A DNA stretch of 32,103 nucleotides from Reticulitermes lucifugus (taxonomy: Eukaryota > Arthropoda > Insecta > Blattodea > Rhinotermitidae), in assembly GCA_026260175.1 (NCBI GenBank), contig JAKCWW010005242.1, positions 1 to 32,103 on the forward strand, read 5' to 3'. The translations under genes and the position numbers were made by a program. This document shows, one piece after another, positions 1 to 10,371 of this stretch (its first letter is position 1; each line of letters begins with the position of its first letter). The notes beneath the pieces are model-generated. The model had not been told where the DNA came from, searched no databases, and saw only the letters and a program-made list of their open reading frames with translations.

Positions 1-125
1 ATAGGGACAGGTGGCGGGCTCTTGTGAGTGCGGTAATGAACCTTCGTGTTCCATAAAACGCGGTGAATTTCTTGAATAGCGTACGACCTTTTTAGCTTCT
101 CAAGAAGGACTCTGGTCCATGGAGT
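1..125 (-). repeat. Dispersed repeat R1, copy 1 (truncated by window edge)
   Basis: On the minus strand this reads as a repeat that begins near a TCCATGGA-type box and continues through CCGCGTTTTATGGAA into GCCCGCCACCTGTCC. The same order of blocks recurs at 1027, 10035, 13650 and 14450 of this window, which proves it is dispersed. From memory the family resembles an abundant cockroach/termite repeat whose conceptual frame reads like [12 protein letters not shown]. That match is recall, not a search. The copy runs off the left edge. No gene function is implied. Confidence 0.8.
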
Positions 126-143
126 TAGTTAGTTAGTTAGTTA
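126..143. repeat. (TTAG)n microsatellite
   Basis: Four to five tandem GTTA/TTAG units abut the 5' end of repeat copy R1. Related R1 copies start with shorter CTAACTAAC-type runs (13653, 14455), so the array probably expanded from the start of the repeat. It is not the insect telomeric TTAGG unit. Confidence 0.85.
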
Positions 144-1022
144 TGCCATAATTTGTTTTATATCGTAGAAGTAATATTAGTAATTTACTCTGATATTTTA
201 TGGCGCGACAGGCTAATTGTTTTCCTTCCTTTCATCCCCTCTCCTGGTACTGGGTTTTTAAAAGAGGGATATTTATATCAGTATGAGATATTTTGAAGTA
301 GTGAGTGGTAGTTTCATGATGAGTGCTGAATTAGAAGGAGGGTAGGAGGAAATGCTTGTGGCATAATTTGAGTTACTAACCCCTTACATCCCAAGAGTAG
401 TTGAGAAAAACCATGTTAAACCTGAGTCAGAATAGACGATCTGCAGGCCAGGGAATGAATGGGGGAACTACCGAATGTGAAGCAAGAATTGTGGCATTCG
501 ACCGTGACTGTCTGTGCTTCGATGACCCATTAAAGTTAAAGTTGTCGCTGCGCCTAATCACCATAACACGAAGGCGCGTAAGAGAAGTCGATGTAGGGCT
601 GTAGGCATCTTAACCTCATCACTGTATGCTAATGAATGTTAGGTTCTTCCTCCTACAGCGGAACTCCTCACAAACATTAAATGTGGACCTCGATTTCTAT
701 TGGACCGTGTGCTCCGGTGTATCACTTCGATATGTTTAGGTTTAGGCTTGAACTACAGTGGTATCCTTACCATAGCAACGCTTCACTTGACCATAATGAC
801 AGTCCAAGTTATTCAAACTTCTTGCATAATAAACAGGTTACGTACCATTCATATACCATGTAAATAAAGAAAGAACGTTTTGCTCAGTATATAAGAATAT
901 CCAATTTATGTAAGATGCAAGTCATGTGTCACAAGTAAATATTACAAACATCTGTATTTCGTTCGTTGTATTTAGTTTGTTAGCGACAGAGAATTATCGT
1001 TTTCTATTTGTTACAGCAAAAT
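144..1022. other. No recognisable feature
   Basis: This is AT-rich DNA with two short open frames (401-604 and 681-863). Neither shows a recognisable domain, codon bias or splice context. I recognise no repeat family here. Confidence 0.6.
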
Positions 1023-1026
1023 TAAA

Positions 1027-1250
1027 CTGACTCCATGGTTCGAGCCCCCCTTGAGAAGTTTATACTTGCTCAGCTATTCCAGAATTTTACCACGATTTAT
1101 ATAACCCAAATGTTGGTTACCGGGATCACAGGAGCCAGGTAAACCCCTTCTGTATTATCTCTTTCTATTTCTTTAAGATCCATGTTGATATTATCGTCCT
1201 CTCTATGCCTGACTTACATGAAGAAGAGTTAGTTGTCAACACAGTGGTTT
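1027..1250 (+). repeat. Dispersed repeat R1, copy 2 (decayed)
   Basis: The stretch ACTGACTCCATGG followed by TTGAGAAG, CAGCTATTCCAGAA and CACAGGAGCCAGGT keeps the block order of the R1 family, in plus orientation. Further on, TTTAAGATCCATGTTGATA and a CCTCTCTATGCCT block match the second half of the family seen more clearly at 14630-14680. Many substitutions and small indels indicate an old copy. The right edge is approximate. Confidence 0.65.
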
Positions 1251-1254
1251 TCAT

Positions 1255-1655
1255 TAAATTTCCTTTTTCTTTCCCATTAACCAAGTGTCATTTCGAGTGG
1301 GTACCATTTATCTTCCATATTTGGGCGGTTCTGCTTTCAAATCTCGACTTAAAAACCTGCTCTCTTACCTGGCATTTTTGTGTTATCTTTTATCCATCCA
1401 GATATAGGTCGCTATAATACCTCAAATTAGGCCTCGACTGTTTCCTTCTGCATCGTTTCCATTTCATTGTTTGCTCGTCGTCCTGTCGTTTGACGCTACT
1501 GTGACTCGGGGAAAGTTTCGCAAACAAAATAAAATAAAATAGAAAATTCAACGTTCAGCTCACAGAGTATGTTAGGATATCATTGGTTGGTTCTGGCAGC
1601 ATTCACATTACTGAACTACATTCTTGTGTACTTAATTTTAAACATATTCGTGCAG
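1255..1655. other. No recognisable feature
   Basis: Pyrimidine-rich, AT-rich DNA with only short chance frames. I see no repeat or gene signature. Confidence 0.55.
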
Positions 1656-1660
1656 TTGCC

Positions 1661-1753
1661 TTACACGTACAAATTTTATTCCCAACCACCGCACAAACAA
1701 TTTTTACGCTCCTACGTGTTTCGGCTACGTATTGTAGGTCGGCGAATGATAAT
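1661..1753 (-). repeat. Left arm of inverted-repeat element with deleted hammerhead core
   Basis: Read on the minus strand, this 93-bp arm is an imperfect copy of 1998-2138 in opposite orientation. The shared blocks include ATTA-CATT-GCCGAC, CTACAATA-GTAGCCGAAAC, GTAGGAG and GGTTGG-AATAAAA. Relative to the right arm it lacks about 48 bp. That gap removed the CTGATGA box of the ribozyme motif but left the GTAGCCGAAAC half. With its partner it encloses a 244-bp spacer. Opposed terminal copies of this kind are known in Penelope-like retroelements. The assignment to that group is inference. Confidence 0.75.
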
Positions 1754-1997
1754 ATACCAAACATTTTTCAGAATTTCTAAAATTATGTTAATTTTTAATA
1801 ACTTATTCAAATATGTATAATATTTACAGGTCTCCATCCCATCAAAAACAGGAGACATTTAATACTGCAAGATGTTTGGAGACAGTCGTTTACAGTTTAA
1901 CATCTTGTGTTTTAATACTATACATGTATTTTAATCTGAATAATTTTAGTGACACTGTATAGCAACTAAATGTTGTGTAAAAAGCTAATGTGTGTGT

Positions 1998-2138
1998 ATT
2001 ACCATTTGCCGACGTACAGTACGCTGCTTATATCTTTGTAATATTGGCTCCCTGATGATGGCTACAATATGTAGCCGAAACGTGTAGGAGTCTAAAAACT
2101 GTTTTGTGCAGTGGTTGGAAATAAAACTTGTATGTGTA
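1998..2138 (+). mobile_element. Right arm of inverted-repeat element, Penelope-like terminal repeat candidate
   Basis: This arm pairs with 1661-1753 and holds the best hammerhead motif in the window (2046-2092). After the ribozyme it continues through GTTTTGTGCAGTGG and an A-rich AATAAAA stretch. No reverse transcriptase or GIY-YIG endonuclease coding sequence lies between or beside the arms, so this would be a non-autonomous or heavily deleted element. Repeat identity is certain from the two arms. Class membership is inferred only from the ribozyme motif and arm orientation. Confidence 0.6.
2046..2092 (+). ncRNA. Hammerhead ribozyme motif, minimal type I
   Basis: The core CTGATGA lies at 2052-2058 and GAAA at 2077-2080. 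Between them 2060-2065 and 2071-2076 form a perfect 6-bp stem II (GGCTAC with GTAGCC) closed by a 5-nt loop. Flanking bases 2046-2051 pair with 2087-2092 (5 Watson-Crick pairs and one G-U) as stem I. The ACGTGT at 2080-2085 makes a very short stem III before the predicted cleavage site after A2086 (GUA triplet). One extra U at 2059 sits between the core and stem II, which departs from the textbook fold. Minimal stem III hammerheads are described in Penelope-like elements, where they are thought to work as dimers. Activity here is untested. Confidence 0.65.
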
Positions 2139-2139
2139 C

Positions 2140-2520
2140 ATTCTTTTGTGATCAAATAATTATGTACGCCCTTACACACGCCATTTATTTAATATTGTAC
2201 GATTTATTGATAAGCGATCACATTATACAGCATCGTATGACATGGTGAGTCGTGAAATCGAATTGGAGATGATGTGAATGTCAGCAACCGTTGCATAGTT
2301 TGAGGTGTGCTGCCTCCTATATGGGCATTTTCCAGTACAGACTTAGGAAGATGGCATGAAACCTCAATTAGTGTATCCGATCTTCACGCCGTAGGTCTCT
2401 TTGAACCCTGGACCTCCTGAGTGCTAACCATTCTCCCGCGATATTTCTTCACAGTTCTGTGGTAATATTCTTACATTTTATTTACCTCTTGACACAAAGA
2501 TTTGTATGCGTCAGTCAGTG
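2140..2520. other. No recognisable feature
   Basis: No repeat, structured RNA or coding signature was seen between the inverted-repeat element and the next SINE. Confidence 0.5.
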
Positions 2521-2528
2521 TAATAATT

Positions 2529-2770
2529 AGGCTACGAGCTGGAGATAGTAGAATCCGGGTTCGATTCTCGTCGGCTGAGATGTTTTCTTCGCCGCCTTCA
2601 GACCGACTTTAGGATCCGCCCATCCTCATATCCACTTTGTATCGGGGGCTGTTTCCTGAAGGGTTATGAGTCTGGGGCATGGAACTGACCACTTTGCTCT
2701 ATGTAATACCGAAAATAATGAGATCATGGTGTTGTAGCTCCACAACTTTATCTCATGGCTTCACGCTTAA
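2529..2770 (+). repeat. tRNA-derived SINE, family S2, copy 1
   Basis: A tRNA-like head contains a B-box-like GGGTTCGATTCTC near 2570. It is followed by a body block CGCCTTCAGACC (2593-2604) and GGGCTGTTTCC (2646-2656). Both blocks recur in the same order and orientation at 27595-27606 and 27647-27657. SINEs of this type are transcribed by RNA polymerase III and mobilised in trans by LINE proteins. The A box is degenerate and the 3' edge is approximate. Confidence 0.75.
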
Positions 2771-2989
2771 TGAATTTAGCACAAAGACAGATTTACGCAC
2801 TTGGTTGTTTATATTAGTATTCAAATGATACGTAATTCGTTCTTACCCTCCAGTGAAAGCCATTTTCTTATCTGTATTCACGGATGTTTCGAAAGCGAAT
2901 GGGGCGCTTGTCCTTATGTCTGGCATAGCGCACATTCTGCGTCGCCAGCATAGGATCAGTAAAAAAGGAAACGTCGCCCCTGTTTACGC

Positions 2990-3216
2990 CCTGAAGGCAC
3001 ATAGTGAGAGTATAAGCATAGCTCCACTCATTCTTAACCTCGGCATTACACGGGGGCCCCGGTACCCATTGAGAAGGAGGCTGTGTGGGCTTCATAGTCG
3101 GTCTGTACGAATTTGAAAAAAGAAAAAACTTTTACCCCAGTCGGGCTTACAACCCCGGATCTTCCATCCCGTAGCCTAGTTACTATACGGATTACGCTAT
3201 CCAGGCTCCAAACTTA
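2990..3216 (-). repeat. tRNA-derived SINE, family S4, copy 1
   Basis: On the minus strand the head reads GATAGCGTAATCCGTATAG, then CTAGGCTACGGG and a B-box-like GGGGTTGTAAGCC, as in a tRNA with A and B boxes. The block CCCGTAGCCTAGT (3168-3180, plus strand) is identical at 7695-7707. The tail side ends in ACTCCACTCATTCTTA-type sequence that also occurs at 30872-30888. An A-rich insertion lies near 3113-3130. Confidence 0.8.
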
Positions 3217-5235
3217 GGATCAGATCGCTGGGGAAAAAAGAGATTTTGACGTTGTGAGAGAATCAAAATGTGTGACAGTGTAAAGTAATGCAGATGCGAG
3301 ACGAAAGCGAAATCTGTAAGATGTGGAAAGGGACAGATATGTAACAATGAAAAGGAAACATGGGATACAGAACATAGATAAAGAAAACAGAGGGAGACGA
3401 AGAGTAGATGGTTGTGAATGATTGAGTGCAAGATGAATGTGAAGTTCAACGGAGTGTAGAAGCGATAAAAGAATTTTTGCGCTCCGCTCCAATATTGGGG
3501 ATATACAATGCTGACTTTTGTGTACAGAAGTCGCCGAGTGTCTTTAAACTTTCATACAAAGTCCTATACTAATGGCTACAGCCTAACTGTTTTTACTGGA
3601 AGACTCATGCCACCGAACGTCGCCATAGAAAGAACATTCTGGTTATTCGAAATATTTGCTGTCGTTGTGGCTTGTTCTGTCCGTCCAGGCAGTTACTGGT
3701 TCGTAACTTTAAAATTACTGGGTTTAAACCTCTTCCTTCCACATACTTTTAAACCCATACCTATGCAACTACTTCACTTTACCTGTACAACCTACAGTTT
3801 TAAACAACTTGTAACCAGCTGTCGTATTATTTGCTTCTTTATATTCAAAATACCTACACAAATTAAAATGTTAGATTTCTAAGCAGATATCGCGCACCTG
3901 CAGGCTGGGCGAGAAATCTCCGTACACCTGTGTAAAAGAATGACCTTTGTGTAAGGGTGCGGTGACTTCTGGCCCATCATTTACAGTGGCAGTCCGCAAC
4001 TTACAAAGTTTTATTGTACTGTTTCGAAGCCCCGTTTGCTTTAACAGTGTAATTAGGACACAGCTACAGATAGTTGATCCACAGTCATGTATCAACCACG
4101 TCCCTAGTCAGTATGATTGTGTTTACTTGCTCAGTACAACGCTTCATTCATGTGTCCTGTGAAATGTTAAGCTTTTTCATTTATGGCCAAATCATTCTAG
4201 GTATACGATATATTACAATTACAGAAAAAAACGTTTGTGTTTAGGATGTCCGGTGACTTATGCTGTACCTTCAGGATTAGTTTTCTGACCTCATCCCGAG
4301 TCAAAAACATCAAGTCGACGTGGTTCAGATTAGCAACCGTTACAAAGCTTGCCGGTAACCTTCAGGAGGCTGCATGGCCGATGCATGCAACGGCTGACAG
4401 GTGACATTTAGACTAACGTTTTGAAACATGAACCGTCAGCACTCTTAGAAGACATTCCTGTCCCCACACGCGCCGTCAGATGTACTACCAACATGATAAT
4501 GAGACGGATGAACAGACATGACGATTTCGATAACACTGTTCTAAGTACGAAATAGGGGTTCTTCGTATCACTAAAACTCCTGTATCCGTTGATTTCTGCT
4601 TCACATTGTTGAGTCTCATGTGTGAGCCATCTGAAAGACAGCAGGTGCAGGCGACTATCTACCAGCCAGTCTGATGTTCAGCTAACCAGATAATTCCCCC
4701 AGGGATGTGTATGATCTGAAGGGGTGAAAGAAAAAGGTGCATCAGTGGCGCTGCGTAACGGGAGGTGAAGACACTGGGAAGGATCGAAAGGGCCCACTGA
4801 CCCGAAGCCATGAATGGAATTTGTATGAAGCAGAAGATGGATTATGCCCGTAAAATGAAGCGAAAAGTATAGAGCAGCAGACAGATTATGTGCACAAAGA
4901 GTGCGAAGTGAAATCATGTAAGATAGGATGTGCCTGCCCATTTATTTGCATATTCCATTGACGAAGGTATAGAAAGTATTTTGATTAAATTTGGTTTCCA
5001 TGCTATACTCTCAAAATTGCGTCCGATTTTATTATTATTTCTTATCATAATATCACAATACCTGTTCTTCGTGGTTCTCAAACTTAAGGGTTTAGAGATC
5101 TCTCAGAAAAAAAATATATCCTACGAAACTTTATACAGATTTAAAATGTACACTTTTTTACAAATATTTTTCGATAAGACGGATAAAAATAAAAATACTT
5201 AAACTAATTTTCTGACTTTGTAAAATGTAACACCC
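3217..5235. other. About 2 kb with no recognisable gene or repeat
   Basis: A purine-rich stretch at roughly 3230-3480 leaves overlapping open frames on the minus strand (3192-3449 and 3220-3492). These are composition artefacts rich in S, L and H. The frame at 3508-3882 (124 codons) starts at a good ATG but has no recognisable domain and an abnormal F, T and L composition. I call none of these genes. Confidence 0.55.
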
Positions 5236-5240
5236 ACAAG

Positions 5241-5515
5241 GCCGTGCCATGGCTCAGGCGGTTAGTCGCCGGCCTCTCACCGCGGAGACCCGGGTTCGAT
5301 CCCGGGTCAGTCCATATGGGATTTATGGTGGACAAAGTGGCAATGGGGCAAGCTTTTCCCCGAGTACTTCGGTTTTCTCCTGTCAGTTTTATTCCACCAG
5401 TGCTACATTACAAGGAAAAAGGAAAAACTAATCTTCCTCACAGGGTTGCACAGTAAGCCTCAAGGCTGCAGTGCGTCCGTAGCGTCTGCTGCGGGACCCT
5501 TCATCACAAAAGAAA
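5241..5515 (+). repeat. tRNA-derived SINE, family S1, copy 1
   Basis: The A box TGGCTCAGGCGG (5250-5261) and B box GGTTCGATCCC (5293-5303) are both close to the pol III consensus, spaced as in a tRNA. The B box sits in a CCCGGG...CCCGGG hairpin. The body carries TTTTCCCCGAGTACTTC (5354-5370), exactly repeated in copy 2 at 8059-8075. A GGAAAAAGGAAAAAC A-rich segment lies near 5412. This is the best preserved SINE promoter in the window. It is not a working tRNA, since the anticodon arm and 3' acceptor do not fold. Confidence 0.88.
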
Positions 5516-5592
5516 AACACCCTTAACACAACAAACTTCCCAAAGATAATTTATGTTCTAGCCTTCCCAGCTGTAACCCCGTGTAGCCAGAA

Positions 5593-5606
5593 GGTAGGTA
5601 GGTAGG
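5593..5606. repeat. (GGTA)n microsatellite
   Basis: Three to four tandem GGTA units run directly into a TAGGCCTA palindrome at 5603-5610. Confidence 0.7.
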
Positions 5607-5610
5607 CCTA

Positions 5611-6320
5611 GTTTCACTTCAGATAAATATACTGCCTTCGTTCTCAGCAGGTCCCTTGTGTGTAGATGAATATTTTTCTCGGAATTGGTACCCACATACC
5701 AGAATACATGATGTCACAATCGAAAGACAAGACTATACGGTTTTACCATCGTGAAAACTTCAAATATTTTATGTTGAAGTACAGACTTGTGTCGCCTGTA
5801 AGGAAACAAAAAGGACAATGGGCTGTGGGAAATACGTGTACTGCATTGAGCACAGCTTTCCTGGCGTACCATACAATTAATTTAGTGAAACTGTAAGCTA
5901 TGAACAGTGAAGCAATACGGCATGTGACCGACTGATATTAATAAATTACATTATGTAGTACGGGGACTGTTTAGCATGGACTCCTTAACTCTTACGATGG
6001 GAGCACCACGCTCCTCCGGAACGTAGGTAACTATTAACCAGTCGACACGGCATCATAGCGCAGACGACTTGAATCTTCTACTCTCAGCTCAGTAACGGTT
6101 CAATTTCAACGCCTAGGTTTTGTAGTTTGAATTCATATTCAAAAAGTGTGGAGGATTAGTGCTTATAGATTTGGAAGGGATAGGTTCTGGTCCAGCTAAG
6201 CATTTGTTTGAAGAGGCAGACGTAGTATTCGAGTTGAGGAGAACAGGTAGCCTGTTTCAAGTAGCCTCTTTTGTCCCTTAACAAGGGCAGGGCGCTAAAA
6301 ATTACATGTATGAAGAAGAT
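5611..6320. other. No recognisable feature
   Basis: The short frame 5666-5896 shows no domain. A GGTTCAATTTC stretch near 6098 resembles a worn B box, but no A box or family partner was found. Confidence 0.5.
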
Positions 6321-6360
6321 TGTGTTCTGAAATGTGTTGCTGTTTGGTGCGGTAGAAATT

Positions 6361-6400
6361 TACCGGCGTTTCGGAGGAATCTATTACCTCCATCTCCAGG
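6361..6400 (-). ncRNA. Hammerhead-like motif, degenerate core (H2 family)
   Basis: On the minus strand CTGGAGA (6399-6393) replaces the CTGATGA core. It is followed by a perfect 5-bp stem GGAGG/CCTCC (6391-6387 with 6377-6373), a 9-nt loop and GAAAC (6372-6368). The layout matches the motif at 2046, with two core substitutions expected to abolish cleavage. The flanks (CCAGGGTAGAAAG) also match the repeat at 28421-28431, so this belongs to a dispersed family and not to chance. Confidence 0.55.
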
Positions 6401-6424
6401 GTAGAAAGCTACTCTGAAAATTAA

Positions 6425-7465
6425 GGCAACGGGGTTTCCCTAAACGTTGATAATTTTTGCCAGGTTACACGTCGTAAAATTTCAGAATAAAATACTCTCC
6501 ATACTTACCGGCCCGAGAACCTCAAATCTAATAAAACTGTCTCTACGAAAGTGATACTTTTGTGTCCAGTATCACTTAGGAGAAGATACTAAAACCATGC
6601 AACATCCATGTGTTTCACCTTTATTACGGTTACTTTCTTGTTGTCAGGTAGGAGTCGCTCTCTTCTATACAAAAGAACCTTGCATTCTGTGCACAACGCT
6701 TTGGCCTAATCCCTCTCTGCATTACAGTTTACTTCAGTAACAAAGAAGTGAAAGTGCCTTGAACTTTCCAGACTTTCGTTAAATCCTGGCTCAAAGCTAC
6801 TGAGGGTGGGAGGGAGAAAAACTTTCGTTACCGTGCTGTAAAAGTTTTTAATTCAGTGTGTGTTCCTCATACGAAACACTGTTTGGTCTCACAGACTGTA
6901 CGTAGAAGGGAGCATGTTGCTGTCCAGTGACTGAATTTGTTAAAATACCTAATCTGTTTCCCAGGTTTCCTGTATCTCACACAGAATTATTTCTCATTGT
7001 AAGTTCCACTCTTAAACAACTGGAGTTCGTATTCGTTGCCGCGTGCTTTCCGCGTGCATATGACATCAGACTAAATTCTGTTTCAATAGCCTACTCTAAA
7101 ACCGAACCACGAAATTATATGATGTAAGAATTTCATAAAACTGTGATTATTTAGCACGTTGTGGTTTATTTTTCGGGGAGATACTTGTTACTTTAACCCT
7201 TTAAAGCACACTGGTTACTTATGAATCACGTGATTTTACAAATAAGAACGTCGATGTTATTTATGTGTTTGATACTGTCGTCACAATAAACACGGATTAT
7301 CTCACCAAACAAAATTAACCGTTTGGTCATTGTAATGGAGAAGGATTTGTTAACTCCGATGAAGTAAATTAATTTTTATATATCGTGTGTAAACGTTGTT
7401 GCGGAGGGTTAAGCATTTTTGTAATTGCCAGCAGTGGATCTTATTACATAAATGTGAAGTTAACC
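6425..7465. other. No recognisable feature
   Basis: About 1 kb of AT-rich DNA. The 66-codon frame at 6927 has no recognisable domain. Confidence 0.5.
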
Positions 7466-7469
7466 CTGT

Positions 7470-7738
7470 CCATGCCATGAAGGCATACAGGGGGAGTAGA
7501 GTATCTCTCTACTGATTATCTGAACACTAGTTGGAGGTGAGTGGACAACATCACGCCTCAGCCGCTTTACCCACGGGAAAGAACGCGGTTACCAATTGAA
7601 TAGGAGGTTTTGAGGCTCCCAGAGCCGGTCTGGACGATTTGGAGAGCAGAGAAATCTTTTGCCACGCCTGGACTTCAAACCCCTGATCATCCAGCCCGTA
7701 GCCTAGTCACTATACCGACTACGCTATCCCGGCTTCTG
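7470..7738 (-). repeat. tRNA-derived SINE, family S4, copy 2
   Basis: The minus strand begins with GGGATAGCGTAGTCGGTATA, then CTAGGCTACGGGCTGG and the B-box-like GGGGTTTGAAGTCC. The body on the plus strand shows GCCTCAGCCGCTTTACCC and GGTCTGGACGATTTGGA. Related blocks occur at 30936 and 31003. It is the best preserved S4 copy, with an identifiable tRNA-like head and a full body. Confidence 0.85.
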
Positions 7739-7940
7739 CATCATATTTCAGGATAATCCTAATTAAAAATTACTGTAGAATTTTCGTAATAGTCGATGTC
7801 AAAATATACAGTGAGAAGCATCAAACCTGTTAGAGCGGTACGGTTCTAGAACTGTATTCGGGAGGTTAGGCCTAAACTTCGAAACTCGGTCGGAATATTG
7901 GTAATTCTGTTAGAGATTTTTCGTAGTTTGCCTCACTAGT

Positions 7941-8225
7941 TGGCCGTGCCTTGACTCGGGAGGTCATTCGCCGGGCATAGGCCGTCGTAGGCCTGGGTTC
8001 GATCCCAGGCCAGACCATGAGGTATTTGGGGTGGCTGTAGTTTCCTTTAAAGAAGCTTTTTTCCCCGAGTACTTCAGTTTACCCCTCTCAGTGTCTTTCT
8101 GCCAACGTTCCTTGCTCATTTATTCGTTTACAAGCAATATAATCGTAGCAATTGACAGCGTCGTTACGTAGGCCAACACATGTAGGAAACCTTCCTCATT
8201 CGTTATACGGCTTTCATACAACAGA
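7941..8225 (+). repeat. tRNA-derived SINE, family S1, copy 2
   Basis: The head GCCGTGCCTTGACTCGGGAGG contains the A box region and GGGTTCGATCCCAGG the B box. The block TTTTCCCCGAGTACTTC (8059-8075) is exact to copy 1 at 5354. The middle of the tRNA-like part differs from copy 1, so the two copies are not recent duplicates. The 3' end includes CCTTCCTCATTCGTTATACGG. Confidence 0.85.
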
Positions 8226-8734
8226 AATCGTAACGTGTGTCACTGCTTGTCGGAGGATAGGACGGGGTTCGACACTTAAAAGCTGTAACAGAGAGACGTG
8301 AGCAAACACATTTGGGTTAACAGGACATGACAAATCTGCCTAGCTATCTGTTCTTGTGCCAGAGCGACAGGCTTTGAACATACTCATCTATGGGCTTGTG
8401 GAAGTAAAGTACACGCATTTTACACCTTTCTTCCTTCGTTTGTTTTTGTTTGTTTGCTCATTCTATGAAAGAGAAAGGAAACATTCCAGCGTTTACTGTA
8501 TATCACATCTTATATCCTCGTCCCTGAGGCCATTTCCCGTCATCGCAGTCTAGCAGTGCAGTCACAATTGGCAAACTCTTGTGATACGTCTCGTGCCCAT
8601 AAACCAAGTCATGCCAACTCTTCTGCAGCTGCATCAACTTCCCCCTATCTTGTCTACTAAATTCATGCGTCCCTAGGTCGAACCCTTAGCCTCGTGCTGC
8701 CGATAAACTAATATACGGCAGTTTCCACATCTGG

Positions 8735-8830
8735 AAGTGGAAGGGGTTTTTCGATCGGTATGCGGGCTGGCGACCAGTGGAGAGCATTGTAGGCCCGCAT
8801 TCGGATCCTGGGTGGCTAATTTATGAATGT
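8735..8830 (+). repeat. Possible tRNA-derived SINE fragment
   Basis: GCGGGCTGGCGACCAGTGGAG is followed about 35 bp later by CATTCGGATCCTGGG, spaced like A and B boxes. No second copy was found in the window, so this call rests on promoter-like spacing alone. The surrounding sequence on both sides is unremarkable. Confidence 0.35.
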
Positions 8831-9064
8831 TGACACTATAACCTTCTCATATCTCTGTTTGGCTTCGTAAATGCGGTCTAGTTATAGCGCTGTGGTAGAA
8901 TCCTCGAAACTTACGTTGCCTGAAGTCCAGTTCCATGCCGCCTCATTGGCTGGAAACTTTGTTGTTTGGATGTTAGAATGAGGAGCCGCTTTTACATCAG
9001 TGACTCATGGGACAGGAGCGCAGTCTGTAACCAAGGGGCTGCTGCGGTTTATGCAAATTGTACT

Positions 9065-9126
9065 TTTCATTCATTCGTTCCTTCCTTCCTTCGTTCTTTC
9101 GTTCCTTCTTTCTTTCGTACGTTCGT
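9065..9126. repeat. Imperfect (TTCC/TTCG)n simple repeat
   Basis: About 60 bp of TTCN tetranucleotide units, with interruptions, forms a pyrimidine tract on the plus strand. Confidence 0.9.
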
Positions 9127-9184
9127 CTTTAAAAAGTAAAGTTGTCCATATGATTAATTAAGAATCATGCTATGCAGATGTATG

Positions 9185-9312
9185 GGATAGTGGAAGGATA
9201 GCTCCATGTATTCGTGACCTCGGCACTATATGGAGTTGATTGGTCAGCTTGACACTCCGGCGGTTTTACCAGCGGATCCCAGAGGACGTCTGGGCAATGA
9301 AGAAGAAACATT
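9185..9312 (-). repeat. SINE family S4, copy 3, truncated
   Basis: The body blocks ATAGCTCCA...TCGTGACCTCGGCA, TATGGAGTTGATTGGTCAGC and CCGGCGGTTTTACC match the bodies at 2990 and 30845. The tRNA-like head is missing. In an S4 copy on the minus strand the head lies at the high-coordinate end, so this copy is 5' truncated, as is usual after LINE-mediated insertion. Confidence 0.7.
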
Positions 9313-9314
9313 TT

Positions 9315-10030
9315 TCCTCTGCTGGGAAACTATTTTTGCTATCTTTCTTGAGTTTTTCGTCTATCTCCGTATTTACTGTGTTCTTTATTCTTGTTTTTTT
9401 AAAGTTTTGGATTATTTCTTTTACACAATTCACTTTTCCTTTCATTTCTTAATCAGATTCTTAATTTATTGTGTACGAGTCAAGAAGTCTTCCTACTCAA
9501 TTGCGATGTTTGGTGTCATGTTGCTTTGATTTCGAGTTTCACTGTCTTCGATAGGCCTATTAGGATATATTTTTATAAATTGATTTGTGTTTTCTTTAAC
9601 AACGGTTTCAGTACCTAATAACGTCGGTTGGTCGAATGGTTCTAAGCAACTCACTAAAGTGTATGTGAGAGGAAGCAATCGTGACCGAATCTGAGGTAGT
9701 ATCCTGGTATTTGAAGAAGGAACTGAAACAAGTTGAGAGATGTCTGCAGAGGGTAACAATTTTGGCGTTTTCTCTCTGTTGTAGTCCCTGGGTTGTAATT
9801 TGTGAGTGATCTCAAGTTCTCCTCACCAAATAACACTAGAGTGATATAGTCAAGGAGGTGTGATAGGCGAGGCACTTTGCACTTATGGGGAGAAGAAAAA
9901 TGCAAACACGGGTTTGATGGGGAAACCTAAGGGAGACTGCTAGCAAGTTCTAATGTTAGATGGGAGGATACTATTAAAAAGGGTCTTTAGTACATAGCAT
10001 GAGATTGCGTTTACTGGATCCGTCTGCCTC
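9315..10030. other. No recognisable feature
   Basis: The 99-codon frame at 9230-9529 is mostly F, L, I and Y from a T-rich stretch, and its first part lies in the S4 SINE, so I read it as chance. The minus-strand frames here show no domain. Confidence 0.55.
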
Positions 10031-10034
10031 AGGA

Positions 10035-10160
10035 TAGGGAAATGTGTCGGGCCCTTGTGAATATGATAATGAACCTTTGGGTTCCATAAAATGCGGGGAA
10101 TTTTATGACTAGCTGAGGTATTATTAGTTTCTCAAGTAAGGCACCGCTCCATGAATTTAG
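10035..10160 (-). repeat. Dispersed repeat R1, copy 3
   Basis: On the minus strand the block order is CCATGGAGC-like start, CTTGAGAAAC, CTAGTCATAAAATTC, CCGCATTTTATGGAACCC, AAGGTTCATTAT and AGGGCCCGACACATTTCCC. It is one of the better R1 copies. One frame stays open across the block with residues [12 protein letters not shown] and FTRARHIS, parallel to the frame at 13650. Confidence 0.8.
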
Positions 10161-10371
10161 AGTAATTTGAAGGATAGGACTACAAATTCGAGCATTTTGT
10201 ATGGGATTTTCCATGTTTTACGCATGACTTCGCCTTTCGCAAGTTGCTGTGTGAACCCGACTAAAACCACGCAGACCTCAGTCAGGGTAGCCGACCTCCG
10301 CTTTGATACTTAATCGGTATCTCCCGAACACGAAGGATTTCTATTGAAATGTGTTTTCGATGAGGATGTAG

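Noticed and set aside
126..143. Telomeric repeat
   Set aside because: The unit is TTAG, not TTAGG, and it is the expanded start of an R1 repeat.
3192..3492. Overlapping minus-strand open frames of 85-90 codons
   Set aside because: A purine-rich plus strand depletes stops on the minus strand in several frames at once, which is a composition effect.
5241..5312. Functional tRNA gene
   Set aside because: A and B boxes are good, but there is no acceptor stem or anticodon arm, and the sequence continues into a shared SINE body.
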